From contig JAUJOT010000008.1 of assembly GCA_030447505.1 (NCBI GenBank), positions 1 through 64,000 of the forward strand: a DNA stretch of 64,000 nucleotides, given 5' to 3'. The stretch comes from Solirubrobacteraceae bacterium (GTDB lineage Bacteria; Actinomycetota; Thermoleophilia; Solirubrobacterales; Solirubrobacteraceae). Below the pieces are notes generated by a model. The model had not been told where the DNA came from. It ran no database searches and worked only from the letters and a program-made list of their open reading frames with translations. The position numbers and the translations under genes are program-made. Numbering within the stretch: position 1 is the stretch's first letter; each line of letters begins with the position of its first letter. Shown one piece after another: positions 26,747 through 38,756 of the stretch.

Positions 26747-27586
26747 ATGGCTATCGAAACTACGGAAGAGCAACCCAGTGAAAGCCACGAGTCCATGTCC
26801 CTGTACGGCCACCGACTCGTGTTCGTCGACGACGCGGTCGAGCGCCCATCGCAGGCCGTGCGGCCGTGGTCGGCCGGGCAGCGGTTGAGTAGGGGGACGA
26901 AGCTCGCGCTTGACATCTCGATCGCTGTGGCGCTGCTGATAGTGATGGCGCCGCTGCTTCTGCTGGTCATCCTCCTGATCGAGTTCGAATCCCCCGGCTC
27001 GCCGTTCTACCGTGCACGGCGCGTCGGCTACCGGGGCCGGCCACTCGACGTTCTGAAGTTCCGCAAGATGCCGCCCGACGCCGAGGGCCTTCCGTTGACG
27101 CTCGCCGGCGACGAGCGCCTGACCCGTGTCGGGGCGTTCATGGCGCGCACGCGGGTCGACGAGCTGCCGCAGCTGTGGAACGTCATTCGCGGTCAGATGA
27201 GCCTCGTCGGCCCGCGCCCCGAGGATCCCCGCTTCGTCGCCCTCTACGCGGAAGAGTACGAGCACGTCCTCCAGGTCCGCCCCGGCATCACGGGCTGGTC
27301 ACAGCTCGCGTTCGCCGCCGAGAGCACCATCCTCGACCGGTCCGATCCGGTCAGGCACTACGTCGATTGCATCCTTCCCGCGAAGGTGCGCCTGGACTGC
27401 AAGTACGCCGAGCGCCCGCGGCTGCGCTCCGACATCGCAACGCTGGCCTGGACCGCGATCGCGATGTTGTTGAAGGTGCAGGTCGCGGTCGACCGCCAGA
27501 GCGGGCGCATGCGCCAGCGGCGCCGCAAGCCCGGCCCGGCAACTGCTTCGGTCGCCGCGGTGGGACAGACCCCAGCCGCCAGGTAG
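26747..27586 (+). CDS. Undecaprenyl-phosphate sugar-phosphate transferase (initiating enzyme)
   Basis: A 279-aa monotopic enzyme of the bacterial sugar transferase family (PF02397) that places the first sugar phosphate on undecaprenyl phosphate. One hydrophobic re-entrant segment (ALDISIAVALLIVMAPLLLL, about 53-72) precedes the catalytic core with LKFRKMPPDAEG, RVDELPQLWNVIRGQMSLVG, PRPE and RPGITGWSQ. It is short: the multi-TM N-terminal domain of WbaP/EpsL-like enzymes is absent. The C-terminal 40 residues are basic. It starts polysaccharide assembly for the locus. Confidence 0.88.
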   Translation: MAIETTEEQPSESHESMSLYGHRLVFVDDAVERPSQAVRPWSAGQRLSRGTKLALDISIAVALLIVMAPLLLLVILLIEFESPGSPFYRARRVGYRGRPLDVLKFRKMPPDAEGLPLTLAGDERLTRVGAFMARTRVDELPQLWNVIRGQMSLVGPRPEDPRFVALYAEEYEHVLQVRPGITGWSQLAFAAESTILDRSDPVRHYVDCILPAKVRLDCKYAERPRLRSDIATLAWTAIAMLLKVQVAVDRQSGRMRQRRRKPGPATASVAAVGQTPAAR

Positions 27587-27669
27587 GTCACGACAGCCCG
27601 GCGACGAAGTCGCACCGAGCGAGCTACTGTAATCCCGGTGCATCGGCATCGCGCTGGGACGATCGATCC

Positions 27670-28638
27670 GTGAGCGGTCGCACCGTGGTAACGGGTGGTG
27701 CCGGCTACATCGGCGCGATGGTCTGCGACGAGTTGCTCGATGCCGGCCGCGACGTCGTCGTCCTCGACGTCCTCATGCATGGCCAGGACGACGTCGCCGA
27801 CGACCTGGCAGCGCGCGGCGTAGAGATCGTGCGCGGTGACATCCGCGACGCTGCCGCGCGCGAGCAGGCCTTCGCGGGCGCGGACGCCGTTGTCCACCTC
27901 GCCGCCATCGTCGGCGATCCCGCCTGCGCCCGCGACCCCGAGCTCTCGCAGGAGGTCAACGTGGAGGGGGCTAAAGCGGTGATTGAGGCGGCGCGTGGCG
28001 CGGACGTGCAGCGCCTCGTGTTCGCGTCGACCTGCTCGAACTATGGCCGTATGTCTGATCCCACCGTGCCGATCGACGAGCAGGGCGTGCTTGCGCCGCT
28101 ATCACTGTACGCCGAGCAGAAGGTGCAGATCGAGCAGGCGCTGCTGGGCGGCGACTTCTCGCCGCTGAAGGTTTGCTGCCTACGCTTCGCCACCGTCTAT
28201 GGCGTCGCCCCGCGGATGCGCTTCGACTTGACCGTCAACGAGTTCACACGCGACCTGCACCTCGGCCGCCATCTCGAGGTTTTCGGCGAGCGTTTCTGGC
28301 GCCCGTACGTGCACGTGGGCGACGCCGCACGCGCCGTGCGCACGGTGCTCGAGGCGCGCATGGCGGGCCGCGTCTACAACGCTGGCAACTCCGGCGAGAA
28401 CTATCGCAAGATCGACCTCGTAGAGATCATCCAGGGCAGGACTACGAACGGTTCGGTGAGCTTCGTCGAGCGCCAGGAGGATCCGCGCGACTACAAGGTC
28501 TCCTTCGAGCGCATCAGCCAGGAACTCGGATTTCACACGACGATGACGGTGCCCGACGGCGTCAGCGAGATCATCGACGGGCTCGACGCCGGCCGCTTCG
28601 GCGACCCCTTGGATGGACGCTACCGGAACACTCCCTAG
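27670..28638 (+). CDS. NAD-dependent epimerase/dehydratase
   Basis: A 322-aa extended SDR from GTG 27670. The motifs are TGGAGYIGAM (NAD binding), VVHLAA, STCSNYGR (catalytic Ser/Thr region) and YAEQK (Tyr-x3-Lys). It resembles nucleotide-sugar epimerases of surface-polysaccharide pathways. The reading frame is open further upstream, but that part duplicates the 3' end of the sugar transferase in another frame. Its stop overlaps that of the convergent aminotransferase by 4 bp. Confidence 0.83.
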   Translation: MSGRTVVTGGAGYIGAMVCDELLDAGRDVVVLDVLMHGQDDVADDLAARGVEIVRGDIRDAAAREQAFAGADAVVHLAAIVGDPACARDPELSQEVNVEGAKAVIEAARGADVQRLVFASTCSNYGRMSDPTVPIDEQGVLAPLSLYAEQKVQIEQALLGGDFSPLKVCCLRFATVYGVAPRMRFDLTVNEFTRDLHLGRHLEVFGERFWRPYVHVGDAARAVRTVLEARMAGRVYNAGNSGENYRKIDLVEIIQGRTTNGSVSFVERQEDPRDYKVSFERISQELGFHTTMTVPDGVSEIIDGLDAGRFGDPLDGRYRNTP

Positions 28639-29762
28639 GCTTGGCTGGCCGTGACCGCCGCGATGACACGATCCTGCTGGGGCAGCGACATGTGTGCGAA
28701 CAGCGGCAGCGTGACCGTGGTCGCCGCGTAGGCGTCGGTCAGCGGCAGCTGCGGAGCGTCATCGCTGTGGATCGAGAAGCGGTGCGCAGGTGGATAGTGG
28801 ACACTCGTCTGCACACCCTCGTCGCGTAGCGCTTCGCGAAAGGCGGTACGGTCGACGCCGTCGGCGAGGACGATCGTGAAGATGTGGTGTGCGGGTTGAA
28901 CGCCGTCGGCCGGCGCCATCGCACAGGCGACAGTGTCCGCGAGTCGCTGGCGGTAGCGGGCGTCCAGCTCGGCGCGCTGCGCATTCTCGGCATCGAGCCG
29001 CTCGAGTCGGCGGCGCCCGAGGGCGGCTCGCGGTTCGTCCATGCGGTAGTTGAAGCCCAGCGCGACCACGTCATAGCCTGCGGCGTGGCCGCGGTGGCGG
29101 TCCCAGCTCAACGTCGTCATGCCGTGCGAGCGCAGCAGCCGCACGGCGGCGGCGAGCTGATCGTCGTCTGTCGTCACCATCCCTCCCTCGCCGATCGCGA
29201 GGTTCTTGTTGGAGAAGAAGCTGAACGCGGATGCGCGCCCGATGCTGCCCAGCTGATGGCCGTCCAGGCGCGTGCCGACGGCGTGCGCCGCGTCCTGCAG
29301 CAGCGTGATCCCGCGATCCTGCGCGAGATCGGCGACCGCGGCGAGCTGGCCGGCGTGTCCGCCGTAGGCCACGTAGAGGATCGCGCGCGTGCGCGGGCCG
29401 ATGACGGCCTCACAGGTCGGTGCCGACAGCCACGGCTCGAGAGGGCCCGCGATGTCGGCGAACACCGGTGTGGCGCCGGTGTAGCGGACGGCGTTGACGG
29501 TGGCCACGAACGTCATCGACGGCACGACGACCTCGTCACCGGGCCCGAGCCCCGAGGCGAGGCACATGAGATGCAGCGCCGCTGTCCCGCTGGAGACGGC
29601 GATCGCATGGCGCACCCCGAGATAGGCGGCGAAGCCCTGCTCGAACTCCTCGATCCGAGGACCCATGCTCAGCCATCCCGAGCGGTAGGTTGCGACGACG
29701 GCCTCGAGATCTCCCTCGTCGATGATCACATCGGCGAGGGGCACGCTCCAGTCCGCCATCAT
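28635..29762 (-). CDS. DegT/DnrJ/EryC1/StrS-family sugar aminotransferase
   Basis: A 375-aa PLP enzyme. VSSGTAALHLMCLA binds cofactor phosphate, LLQDAAHAVGTRLDG holds the aspartate contacting the PLP ring, SFFSNKNLAIGEGGM has the catalytic lysine, and NYRMDEPRAALG closes the active site. These enzymes convert 3- or 4-keto nucleotide sugars to amino sugars. With the Gfo/Idh enzyme and epimerases it implies an amino sugar in the polysaccharide. It is divergent from the nucleotidyltransferase gene. Confidence 0.87.
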   Translation of the reverse strand: MMADWSVPLADVIIDEGDLEAVVATYRSGWLSMGPRIEEFEQGFAAYLGVRHAIAVSSGTAALHLMCLASGLGPGDEVVVPSMTFVATVNAVRYTGATPVFADIAGPLEPWLSAPTCEAVIGPRTRAILYVAYGGHAGQLAAVADLAQDRGITLLQDAAHAVGTRLDGHQLGSIGRASAFSFFSNKNLAIGEGGMVTTDDDQLAAAVRLLRSHGMTTLSWDRHRGHAAGYDVVALGFNYRMDEPRAALGRRRLERLDAENAQRAELDARYRQRLADTVACAMAPADGVQPAHHIFTIVLADGVDRTAFREALRDEGVQTSVHYPPAHRFSIHSDDAPQLPLTDAYAATTVTLPLFAHMSLPQQDRVIAAVTASQA

Positions 29763-29830
29763 CGCGTTATTCTAGGCGTCGTGCCACGAAGCCGGCTTTC
29801 GGTCCACTTGCGCCGCGGCGAGCAGGTCGT

Positions 29831-30532
29831 GTGAGAGCAGTCATCCTCGCGGGCGGGCTCGGCACCCGTCTGCGCCCGTACACCACCGTCATCCCCAAGC
29901 CACTTGTGCCCGTCGGCGGCCGCCCTGTGCTCGAGCACATCATCTGGTCGCTGCACCGTCACGGCATTCGCCAGGTCGACCTGTGCGTCAGCCACCTCGG
30001 CAGCCTCATCCGGCTCTACCTCACGCAGGCAGGGCTGCCCGAGGATCTCGAGCTGGGCTTCCATTGGGAGGACGAGGCGCTGGGTACCGCCGGCGCGTTG
30101 CGAACCGTCCCGGATCTCGACGCCACCTTCATCGCGATGAACGGCGACATTCTGACGTCGCTGAACTACAGCGCTCTCGTCCGGCATCACGAGGAGGTCG
30201 GTGCAGCACTGACGATCGCGACGCACGGCAAGAAGGTCGACATCGACCTCGGCGTGATCGAGAGCAGCGACGGCCGCGTCACCGGCTACGTAGAGAAGCC
30301 GACGCTGAACTACGCCGTCAGCATGGGGATCTACGTCTACGACGCCCGCGCCCTCCAGTACCTGGCGCCCGGGCCAAGCCAGTTTCCCGAACTCGTGCTG
30401 CGCCTGATCGACGCGGGCGAGACCGTCGCGACCTTCGAGAGCGACGCTGACTGGTACGACATCGGCACACTCGAGGAGTACGAGCGTGCGTCGCAGGACT
30501 TCGAGAACGCGCCCGAGAGGTTCGAGGTCTAA
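29831..30532 (+). CDS. NDP-sugar pyrophosphorylase (nucleotidyltransferase)
   Basis: A 233-aa enzyme from GTG. ILAGGLGTRLRPYT is the NTP-binding signature and IPKPLVPVGG the substrate loop; MNGDIL and YVEKP complete the active site. It makes an NDP-sugar from sugar-1-phosphate. It is like RmlA/GlmU N-terminal domains but shorter; no acyltransferase domain follows. This is the last intact gene of the polysaccharide region before the translation cluster. Confidence 0.85.
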   Translation: MRAVILAGGLGTRLRPYTTVIPKPLVPVGGRPVLEHIIWSLHRHGIRQVDLCVSHLGSLIRLYLTQAGLPEDLELGFHWEDEALGTAGALRTVPDLDATFIAMNGDILTSLNYSALVRHHEEVGAALTIATHGKKVDIDLGVIESSDGRVTGYVEKPTLNYAVSMGIYVYDARALQYLAPGPSQFPELVLRLIDAGETVATFESDADWYDIGTLEEYERASQDFENAPERFEV

Positions 30533-30533
30533 G

Positions 30534-31132
30534 CTAAGAACCTCTTTCAGAACAGGAGTCGCCGGTTGGTTGGCGAGCACCGGTCGTGCTGACATACATG
30601 ACGTCTGGAGGTGCCTGCGACGCAGGTCTTCGAGGTCCGCGACGAGGTCTGGGCCGCCGTCGAGCCTCTGCTTGCCGTGGCGCAGACAGCGACGCCGCGC
30701 GCGGCAGCAGCAGCCCGCCCGCCGCCAGCAGCAGCACCGAGCCCGCGAGCTCCAGCCCGAAGCCGGCTCCTGCCCGCGCCTGCGCGTTCTCGTAGCTCAG
30801 CGACTCCGCCAGCCCGGCCGAGGCGCGCGTGGCGGGCAGATCGACGACGAGCGCGATCGACAGCGCCGCGAGGGCGAGCGCCACGAGCGCCAGCGCCGGC
30901 GGCCGCGCCCCGCGCAGCGCAGCCAGCGTCATCGCGGCTGCGACCACCGCGAACACCAGCAGGGCGTGGCCGTGGTTCTCCCCGCCCGTCACGCTGCGCG
31001 TGACGACGTCCAGCGACCCGACGGTGACCTCGAGAACGGGCGGACGGTGACCTCGAAAACGGGCGTGAACTCCGCGATCACGAGCGGCGCGACGGCGACG
31101 AGCGCAAGTGTTGCCGCGATCCCACCGCGCAA
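30534..31132 (-). pseudogene. Membrane protein frameshifted by a 23-bp tandem duplication
   Basis: From a TTG at 31132 the frame reads a signal-anchor-like segment (IAATLALVAVAPLVIAEF) then TPVFEVTV. After one 23-bp unit too many, the frame changes to another that repeats VLEVTV and continues with three further hydrophobic helices (ALLVFAVVAAAMTLAAL, ALALVALALAALSIALVV, LELAGSVLLLAAGGLLL). Removing one unit gives a continuous protein of about 190 aa. Function unknown. The lesion could be a real mutation or an assembly error. Confidence 0.6.
31021..31066. repeat. 23-bp tandem duplication
   Basis: 31021-31043 and 31044-31066 share 21 of 23 bases (both start ACGGTGACCTCGA). The unit length is not a multiple of three, and it breaks the membrane-protein gene on the minus strand. 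Confidence 0.85.
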
Positions 31133-31164
31133 TCACGAATTCGCCCTGATCCCACAAGGGCCTT

Positions 31165-31173
31165 TGCTATAGT
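31165..31173 (+). promoter_or_regulatory. Extended -10 promoter of the fusA-tuf-S10-spc cluster
   Basis: TGCTATAGT contains the extended -10 TGn plus TATAGT (31168-31173). No good -35 is seen 17 bp upstream, as usual for extended -10 promoters. A leader of about 170 nt to fusA follows. Confidence 0.55.
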
Positions 31174-31179
31174 GCACGA

Positions 31180-31317
31180 CCGTTCCCGGGGTCGCTGTGC
31201 TCATCCACGCCCGCCCCGGGACCGCAGTGCGCCCGACGATGGATTCCTCGACCAGATAGCGCGACGGGCCGGACTTACATCGGACGTGCGCGCGGGCCCG
31301 AGGGGCCCGCTTTTTTT
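31180..31317 (+). promoter_or_regulatory. fusA leader with hairpin and intrinsic terminator (possible attenuator)
   Basis: TCCCGGGG (31184-31191) pairs with CCCCGGGA (31214-31221). Further down GCGGGCCC (31292-31299) pairs perfectly with GGGCCCGC (31303-31310) around a GAG loop, followed by seven T (31311-31317). The terminator lies between the promoter and the fusA start, so transcription of the cluster must read through it. Confidence 0.5.
31292..31317 (+). terminator. Strong rho-independent terminator in the fusA leader
   Basis: A perfect 8-bp G+C stem, a 3-nt loop and a T7 tract, 33 nt before the fusA ATG. It could attenuate the operon, or end a short upstream transcript. Confidence 0.75.
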
Positions 31318-31349
31318 GGTCGTGACCGAAGAGAAGAGAACCAGCCGAG

Positions 31350-33452
<2,103 letters not shown>

Positions 33453-33511
33453 CCCCGCAGATTCGATAGTTTCAACCAGTTCATCGACAGACGCAGAGGA
33501 GCGAATCGAAA

Positions 33512-34699
<1,188 letters not shown>

Positions 34700-34734
34700 G
34701 GAGCGCGTTCGCCTTCCAGCACGCATCGAGGGGC

Positions 34735-34752
34735 GGGCCCGGAGGCGGGCCC
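34735..34752 (+). promoter_or_regulatory. Hairpin in the tuf-rpsJ intergenic region
   Basis: GGGCCCG (34735-34741) and CGGGCCC (34746-34752) pair around a GAGG loop, in a very G+C-rich gap with more self-complementary runs after it. There is no T tract, so pausing, processing or S10-leader control is as likely as termination. Confidence 0.35.
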
Positions 34753-34814
34753 CGCCATCCGCCCCCTGCCCGGGGCCCCGCCCTTCGTGTCGCTCGAAAC
34801 GCACGCACACAGCA

Positions 34815-35141
34815 ATGGCTACCACCACAGAGAACAAGATCCGCATCCGCCTCAAGGCGTACGACCACTCGGCCATCGAGACAGCGGCCAAGGAGATCGT
34901 CGAGACGGCGACGCGGACCGGTGCGACCGTCTCCGGACCGGTGCCGTTGCCGACCGAGAAGAACGTCTACTGCGTGATTCGCTCGCCGTTCAAGGACAAG
35001 GACTCGCGCGAGCACTTCGAGATCCGGACCCACAAGCGGCTGATCGACATCCATCAGCCCACGCCGAAGACCGTCGACTCGCTGCAGCGCCTCGACCATC
35101 TGCCGGCCGGCGTCGACATCGAGATCCGCCTCGCCACGTAG
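34815..35141 (+). CDS. rpsJ: 30S ribosomal protein S10
   Basis: A 108-aa S10. The conserved core [35 protein letters not shown] and [12 protein letters not shown] is complete. It is part of the 3' domain of the small subunit and of NusB-S10 antitermination. A short acidic/Thr start (MATTTENK) precedes the core. First gene of the S10 operon part. Confidence 0.96.
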   Translation: MATTTENKIRIRLKAYDHSAIETAAKEIVETATRTGATVSGPVPLPTEKNVYCVIRSPFKDKDSREHFEIRTHKRLIDIHQPTPKTVDSLQRLDHLPAGVDIEIRLAT

Positions 35142-35180
35142 AGATGTCCTCGACCCGACCCATGCTCGCGCCGATCTGAG

Positions 35181-35798
35181 ATGCCAGCGATCCTCGCCAA
35201 GAAGCTCGGCATGACCCAGCTGTTCCTCGAGGACGGCACCGTCGAGCGCGTCACCGTGCTGGAGGCGGGACCGTGTCCGGTCACCGGCGTGCGGACGTAC
35301 GACCGCGACGGCTACGAGGCGCTTCAGCTCGCGTTCGGCTCCGTGAAGGAGAAGTACCTGAGCAAGCCCGAGCTCGGTCATCTCAGGAAGGCCGACGCGC
35401 CGCCGATGCGGCTCGTCAAGGAGTTCCGCGACGAGGCCGGCGAGCACGTCGTCGGCGACTCCGTGACGGTTGAGGACTTCGAGGTCGGTCAGCGCATCAA
35501 GGTCTCCGGCACCTCGAAGGGCAAGGGCTTCCAGGGCACGATCAAGCGCCACAACTTCGCCAGCGGCCCGAAGGCGCACGGCTCGCACAACATCCGCGCG
35601 CCGGGCTCGATCGGGGCGTCCGCGTGGCCGGCGCGCGTCATGAAGGGCATCCGCGGTCCCGGGCAGATGGGCAACAAGCGCGTGACGCAGAAGGGCCTGA
35701 CGATCGTGCGCCTCGACCCCGAGGACAACCTGATGCTCGTGCGCGGGTCGGTGCCCGGTCCCCGCAACGGCTTCGTCGAGGTGCGCAGCGATGGCTGA
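35181..35798 (+). CDS. rplC: 50S ribosomal protein L3
   Basis: A 205-aa L3. It starts MPAILAKKLGMTQLF, and the extended loop near the peptidyl-transferase centre (GKGFQGTIKRHNF, GSHNIRAPGSIG, GQMGNKRVTQKGL) is present. Length is normal. It overlaps rplD by 8 bp. Confidence 0.96.
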   Translation: MPAILAKKLGMTQLFLEDGTVERVTVLEAGPCPVTGVRTYDRDGYEALQLAFGSVKEKYLSKPELGHLRKADAPPMRLVKEFRDEAGEHVVGDSVTVEDFEVGQRIKVSGTSKGKGFQGTIKRHNFASGPKAHGSHNIRAPGSIGASAWPARVMKGIRGPGQMGNKRVTQKGLTIVRLDPEDNLMLVRGSVPGPRNGFVEVRSDG

Positions 35799-36426
35799 TG
35801 CGAAGATCCTCGGTGGATCCGAGACGGCCAAGCTCGACGACAGCGCGTTCGGCGCATCGTTCAACGAGGCGCTCGTGCACGAGTCGGTGCGCGCGGAGCT
35901 CGCGGCCCGGCGGCAGGGCACGCACGCGACGAAGACGCGCGGCAACGTCCGCGGCGGCGGCGCCAAGCCGTGGCGACAGAAGGGCACCGGCCGCGCCCGC
36001 GCCGGCTCGTCGCGCTCGCCGATCTGGACGGGCGGCGGCACGATCTTCGGTCCCTCGCCGCGCCACTACACCTTCAAGGTCAACCGCAAGGAGCGCCGCG
36101 CTGCGCTGCGCAGCGCGCTCTCGGTGCACGCCGCCCGCGGCTCGATCGCCGTCTTCGACACGAACGCCTTCGAGACGCCGGCGACGAAGAAGGCCGCCGC
36201 GCTGCTCGAGGACGCGGGCCTGAAGCTGCCGATCCTCGTCGTCCTCTCCGACGACCAGGAGCAGGCCGCGCTGTCCTTTCGCAACATCTCGCGCGTCTCG
36301 GTGCTGTCGGTGTCGATGGTCGGCGTCGCGGACCTGATCGGCGCAGCGTCGGTCGTCTGCTCGCAGGCGGCGCTCGACGCGCTGACCGCGCGCGCCAACG
36401 GCGAGCGCTCCGAGGAGCCCTCCTGA
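35791..36426 (+). CDS. rplD: 50S ribosomal protein L4
   Basis: A 211-aa L4. The exit-tunnel loop is intact (RGNVRGGGAKPWRQKGTGRA, then GSSRSPIWTGGG). It starts with an acidic extension MADAKILGGSETAKL. In some bacteria L4 represses its own operon; no such leader site could be proved here. The stop overlaps the rplW ATG (TGATG). Confidence 0.95.
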   Translation: MADAKILGGSETAKLDDSAFGASFNEALVHESVRAELAARRQGTHATKTRGNVRGGGAKPWRQKGTGRARAGSSRSPIWTGGGTIFGPSPRHYTFKVNRKERRAALRSALSVHAARGSIAVFDTNAFETPATKKAAALLEDAGLKLPILVVLSDDQEQAALSFRNISRVSVLSVSMVGVADLIGAASVVCSQAALDALTARANGERSEEPS

Positions 36427-36728
36427 TGGATCCCAGCCAGGTCATCATCCGCCCGGTCGTCTCGGAGAAGTCCTACGTCCTCGCGACCGCGAACAAGTAC
36501 GTCTTCCGCGTGCACCCAGACGCCCACAAGACGCAGATCCGCCAGTCGATCGAGGCGCTGTTCGACGTCTCCGTCGTCTCGGTGCACACGCTCGCCGTGA
36601 AGTCCAAGCCCAAGCGGCGCGGCGCGATTCACGGCCGGACGCGGTCGTGGAAGAAGGCGATCGTCCAGGTCGCCCCCGGTGACTCGATTCCGATCTTCCA
36701 GGGACTCGAATCCCTGGACGAGGATTGA
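36426..36728 (+). CDS. rplW: 50S ribosomal protein L23
   Basis: A 100-aa L23 at the tunnel exit, docking site for trigger factor and SRP. Core: [47 protein letters not shown], then a basic tail. Start ATG overlaps the rplD stop. Confidence 0.95.
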   Translation: MDPSQVIIRPVVSEKSYVLATANKYVFRVHPDAHKTQIRQSIEALFDVSVVSVHTLAVKSKPKRRGAIHGRTRSWKKAIVQVAPGDSIPIFQGLESLDED

Positions 36729-36735
36729 TCGAGCA

Positions 36736-37575
36736 ATGGCGATTCGCAAGCCCAAGCCCACCAGCCCCGGCCGTCGCTTCGCGACGTATCCCGACTTCGC
36801 AGAGGTCACGAAGGACCGGCCCGAGAAGACGCTCGTCGAGGGCCTCACGAAGTCCGGCGGCCGCAACGCGCGGGGGCGAAAGACCGCTCGCCACCGCGGC
36901 GGCGGCGCCAAGCGGCTGTATCGCAAGATCGACTTCAAGCGCACGAAGGACGGCGTGCCGGCGAAGGTCGCGGCGATCGAGTACGACCCCAACCGGTCGG
37001 CCTACATCGCGCTGCTGCACTACGTCGACGGCGAGAAGGCCTACATCCTCGCGCCGCAGCGGCTGCGCGTCGGCATGACCGTCGCCTCGGGCGAGGACGC
37101 CGACATCACGCCGGGCAACTGCCTGCCGCTGAGCCGCATGCCGATCGGCACCGTCATCCACAACGTCGAGCTGCAGCCCGGCCGCGGCGGCCAGCTCGCG
37201 CGCTCGGCCGGCACCGGCGTCCAGCTGATGGCGCGCGACGCCGGCATGGCGACGCTGCGCCTGCCCTCCGGCGAGATGCGGCTCGTGCGCGACAGCTGTC
37301 GCGGCACCGTCGGCACGATCGGCAACTCCGATCACCAGAACGTCAAGATCGGCAAGGCCGGCCGCAAGCGTCACATGGGCGTGCGTCCGCAGACGCGCGG
37401 CACGGCGATGAACCCGGTCGACCATCCGCACGGCGGCGGCGAGGGCTCCACGACCGCCGGTCGCCATCCCGTCACGCCGTGGGGCGTGCCGACGCTCGGC
37501 TACCGCACGCGCAAGAAGAACAAGCCATCTGACCGCTACATCGTCCGCGGTCGCAAGAGAGGGAAGAAGCGTTGA
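36736..37575 (+). CDS. rplB: 50S ribosomal protein L2
   Basis: A 279-aa L2, needed for subunit association and peptidyl transfer. The basic N-terminus, the core [10 protein letters not shown]-like segment and C-terminal [13 protein letters not shown] with the conserved His are intact. The start ATG lies 7 bp after rplW. The stop overlaps the rpsS TTG. Confidence 0.97.
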   Translation: MAIRKPKPTSPGRRFATYPDFAEVTKDRPEKTLVEGLTKSGGRNARGRKTARHRGGGAKRLYRKIDFKRTKDGVPAKVAAIEYDPNRSAYIALLHYVDGEKAYILAPQRLRVGMTVASGEDADITPGNCLPLSRMPIGTVIHNVELQPGRGGQLARSAGTGVQLMARDAGMATLRLPSGEMRLVRDSCRGTVGTIGNSDHQNVKIGKAGRKRHMGVRPQTRGTAMNPVDHPHGGGEGSTTAGRHPVTPWGVPTLGYRTRKKNKPSDRYIVRGRKRGKKR

Positions 37576-37844
37576 GCCGTTCAAGCAAGAAGGGGCCGTG
37601 GGTCGAGGAGCGCCTGATGGCGCGCGTCGAGGCCCTCAACGCCTCCAACTCCAAGCAGATGCTCAAGACCTGGTCGCGGGCCTCGACGATCTTTCCCGAG
37701 ATGGTCGGTCACACGATCGCCGTCCACGACGGCCGCAAGCACGTCCCCGTGTTCGTGTCCGAGTCGATGGTCGGCCACAAGCTCGGCGAGTTCGCGCCGA
37801 CGCGGCTGTACCGCGGGCATGCCGGCAGCGGGAAGGTCCGATGA
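37572..37844 (+). CDS. rpsS: 30S ribosomal protein S19
   Basis: A 90-aa S19 of the subunit head. The TTG start overlaps the rpl[38 protein letters not shown] and [13 protein letters not shown] are the family blocks. Its stop overlaps ATG 37841 of the extended rplV frame. Confidence 0.96.
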   Translation: MSRSSKKGPWVEERLMARVEALNASNSKQMLKTWSRASTIFPEMVGHTIAVHDGRKHVPVFVSESMVGHKLGEFAPTRLYRGHAGSGKVR

Positions 37845-38732
37845 GCCCGCGCCGACCAGCCACGCCGGACGAGGGCAAGGCCGGCGATCCTGACAAGGAT
37901 CGGGTCGACGCGAAGCAGGCCAAGGAGGCCGCCGCGGTCGAGGCCGCCTCCGAGGAGGTTCCCAGCAAGCCGAAGCGGCGGCGCAGGAAGGCGACGCCTG
38001 AGGCAGAGGGCACGGCCGCCGAGGCGACCGGCGTCGACAAGTCCGCCGCCGAGGCCGCGCTCGCGCAGCCGGTCGAGGACGACGAGCCGGCCGCCGCCCA
38101 CGAGCCCGCCGCCGACGCCGAGCCCGAGCCCGCCGCCGACGCCGAGCCCACCGCAGAGGCCGAGCCCGAGCCCGCCGCAGATCCCGAGCCCGAGCCCGGC
38201 GCAGAGGCCGAGGCCGAGCCGGCCGCAGACGAGAAGCCCAAGCCGCGCCGCACGCGCCGCAAGGCCGAGGACAGGCCCGCCGAGCCCGCCGCCGGCGCGC
38301 GCGCCGCCCCGCGCGACGACGGCGACACCCCGCCGATGGTGCGCGCCCACGCCAAGTACGTCCGCACGTCGGCGCGCAAGGCGCGCCTGGTCTGCGACCA
38401 CATCCGCGGCAAGCGTCCGCACGTCGGCGCGCAAGGCGCGCCTGGTCTGCGACCACATCCGCGGCAAGTCGGTGCCCGAGGCGCGCGCGATCCTCGCGCA
38501 CGCCAGCCGCGACGTCGCCCGTGACTGGTCAAAGCTGCTGGAGTCGGCGGTCGCCAACGCCGAGCACAACCACGAGCTGATCGGCGACGAGCTTCGGATC
38601 CATGCCGTCAAGGCCGACGAGGGCCCGACCCTCAAGCGCTTCCGGCCGCGCGCGATGGGTCGCGCGACGAAGATCCGCAAGCGCACGAGCCACCTCTCGA
38701 TAACCCTTGCACCGAAGGACGGGGATAGCTAG
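37841..38732 (+). pseudogene. rplV: 50S ribosomal protein L22, frame broken by 55-bp tandem duplication
   Basis: From ATG 37841 (overlapping rpsS stop) there is a roughly 165-residue Ala/Glu/Pro-rich extension, then the L22 start (MVRAHAKYVRTSARKARL). Bases 38360-38414 are repeated as 38415-38469. The 55-bp unit shifts the frame, and the upstream frame ends at 38524 after nonsense sequence. The C-terminal part of L22 (PEARAILAHASRDVARDWSK, EGPTLKRFRPRAMGRATKIR) follows in the shifted frame to TAG 38730-38732. Without one copy the gene is intact. L22 is essential and forms part of the exit tunnel, so either the assembly is wrong here or a functional copy or mechanism exists. Confidence 0.85.
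38360..38469. repeat. 55-bp tandem duplication within rplV
   Basis: Units 38360-38414 and 38415-38469 differ only in the last base (C or T). 55 is not divisible by three. Confidence 0.95.
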
Positions 38733-38756
38733 ATGAAGGACGGGAACAGCTAGATG
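38715..38756. repeat. 21-bp tandem duplication at the rplV-rpsC junction
   Basis: 38715-38735 and 38736-38756 share 19 of 21 bases and each ends in TAGATG. The copy carries the last rplV codons, its stop and a start. The result is an extra 6-codon ORF (MKDGNS, 38733-38753) between rplV and rpsC. Confidence 0.85.

Noticed and set aside
31239-31259. 6-codon leader peptide (MDSSTR) before the fusA terminator
   Set aside because: No ribosome-binding site and no codon bias pointing to a sensing function; probably chance.
38400-38470. Programmed frameshifting to express rplV
   Set aside because: The defect is an exact 55-bp tandem repeat, not a slippery site with a stimulator; removal of one unit fully restores the gene.
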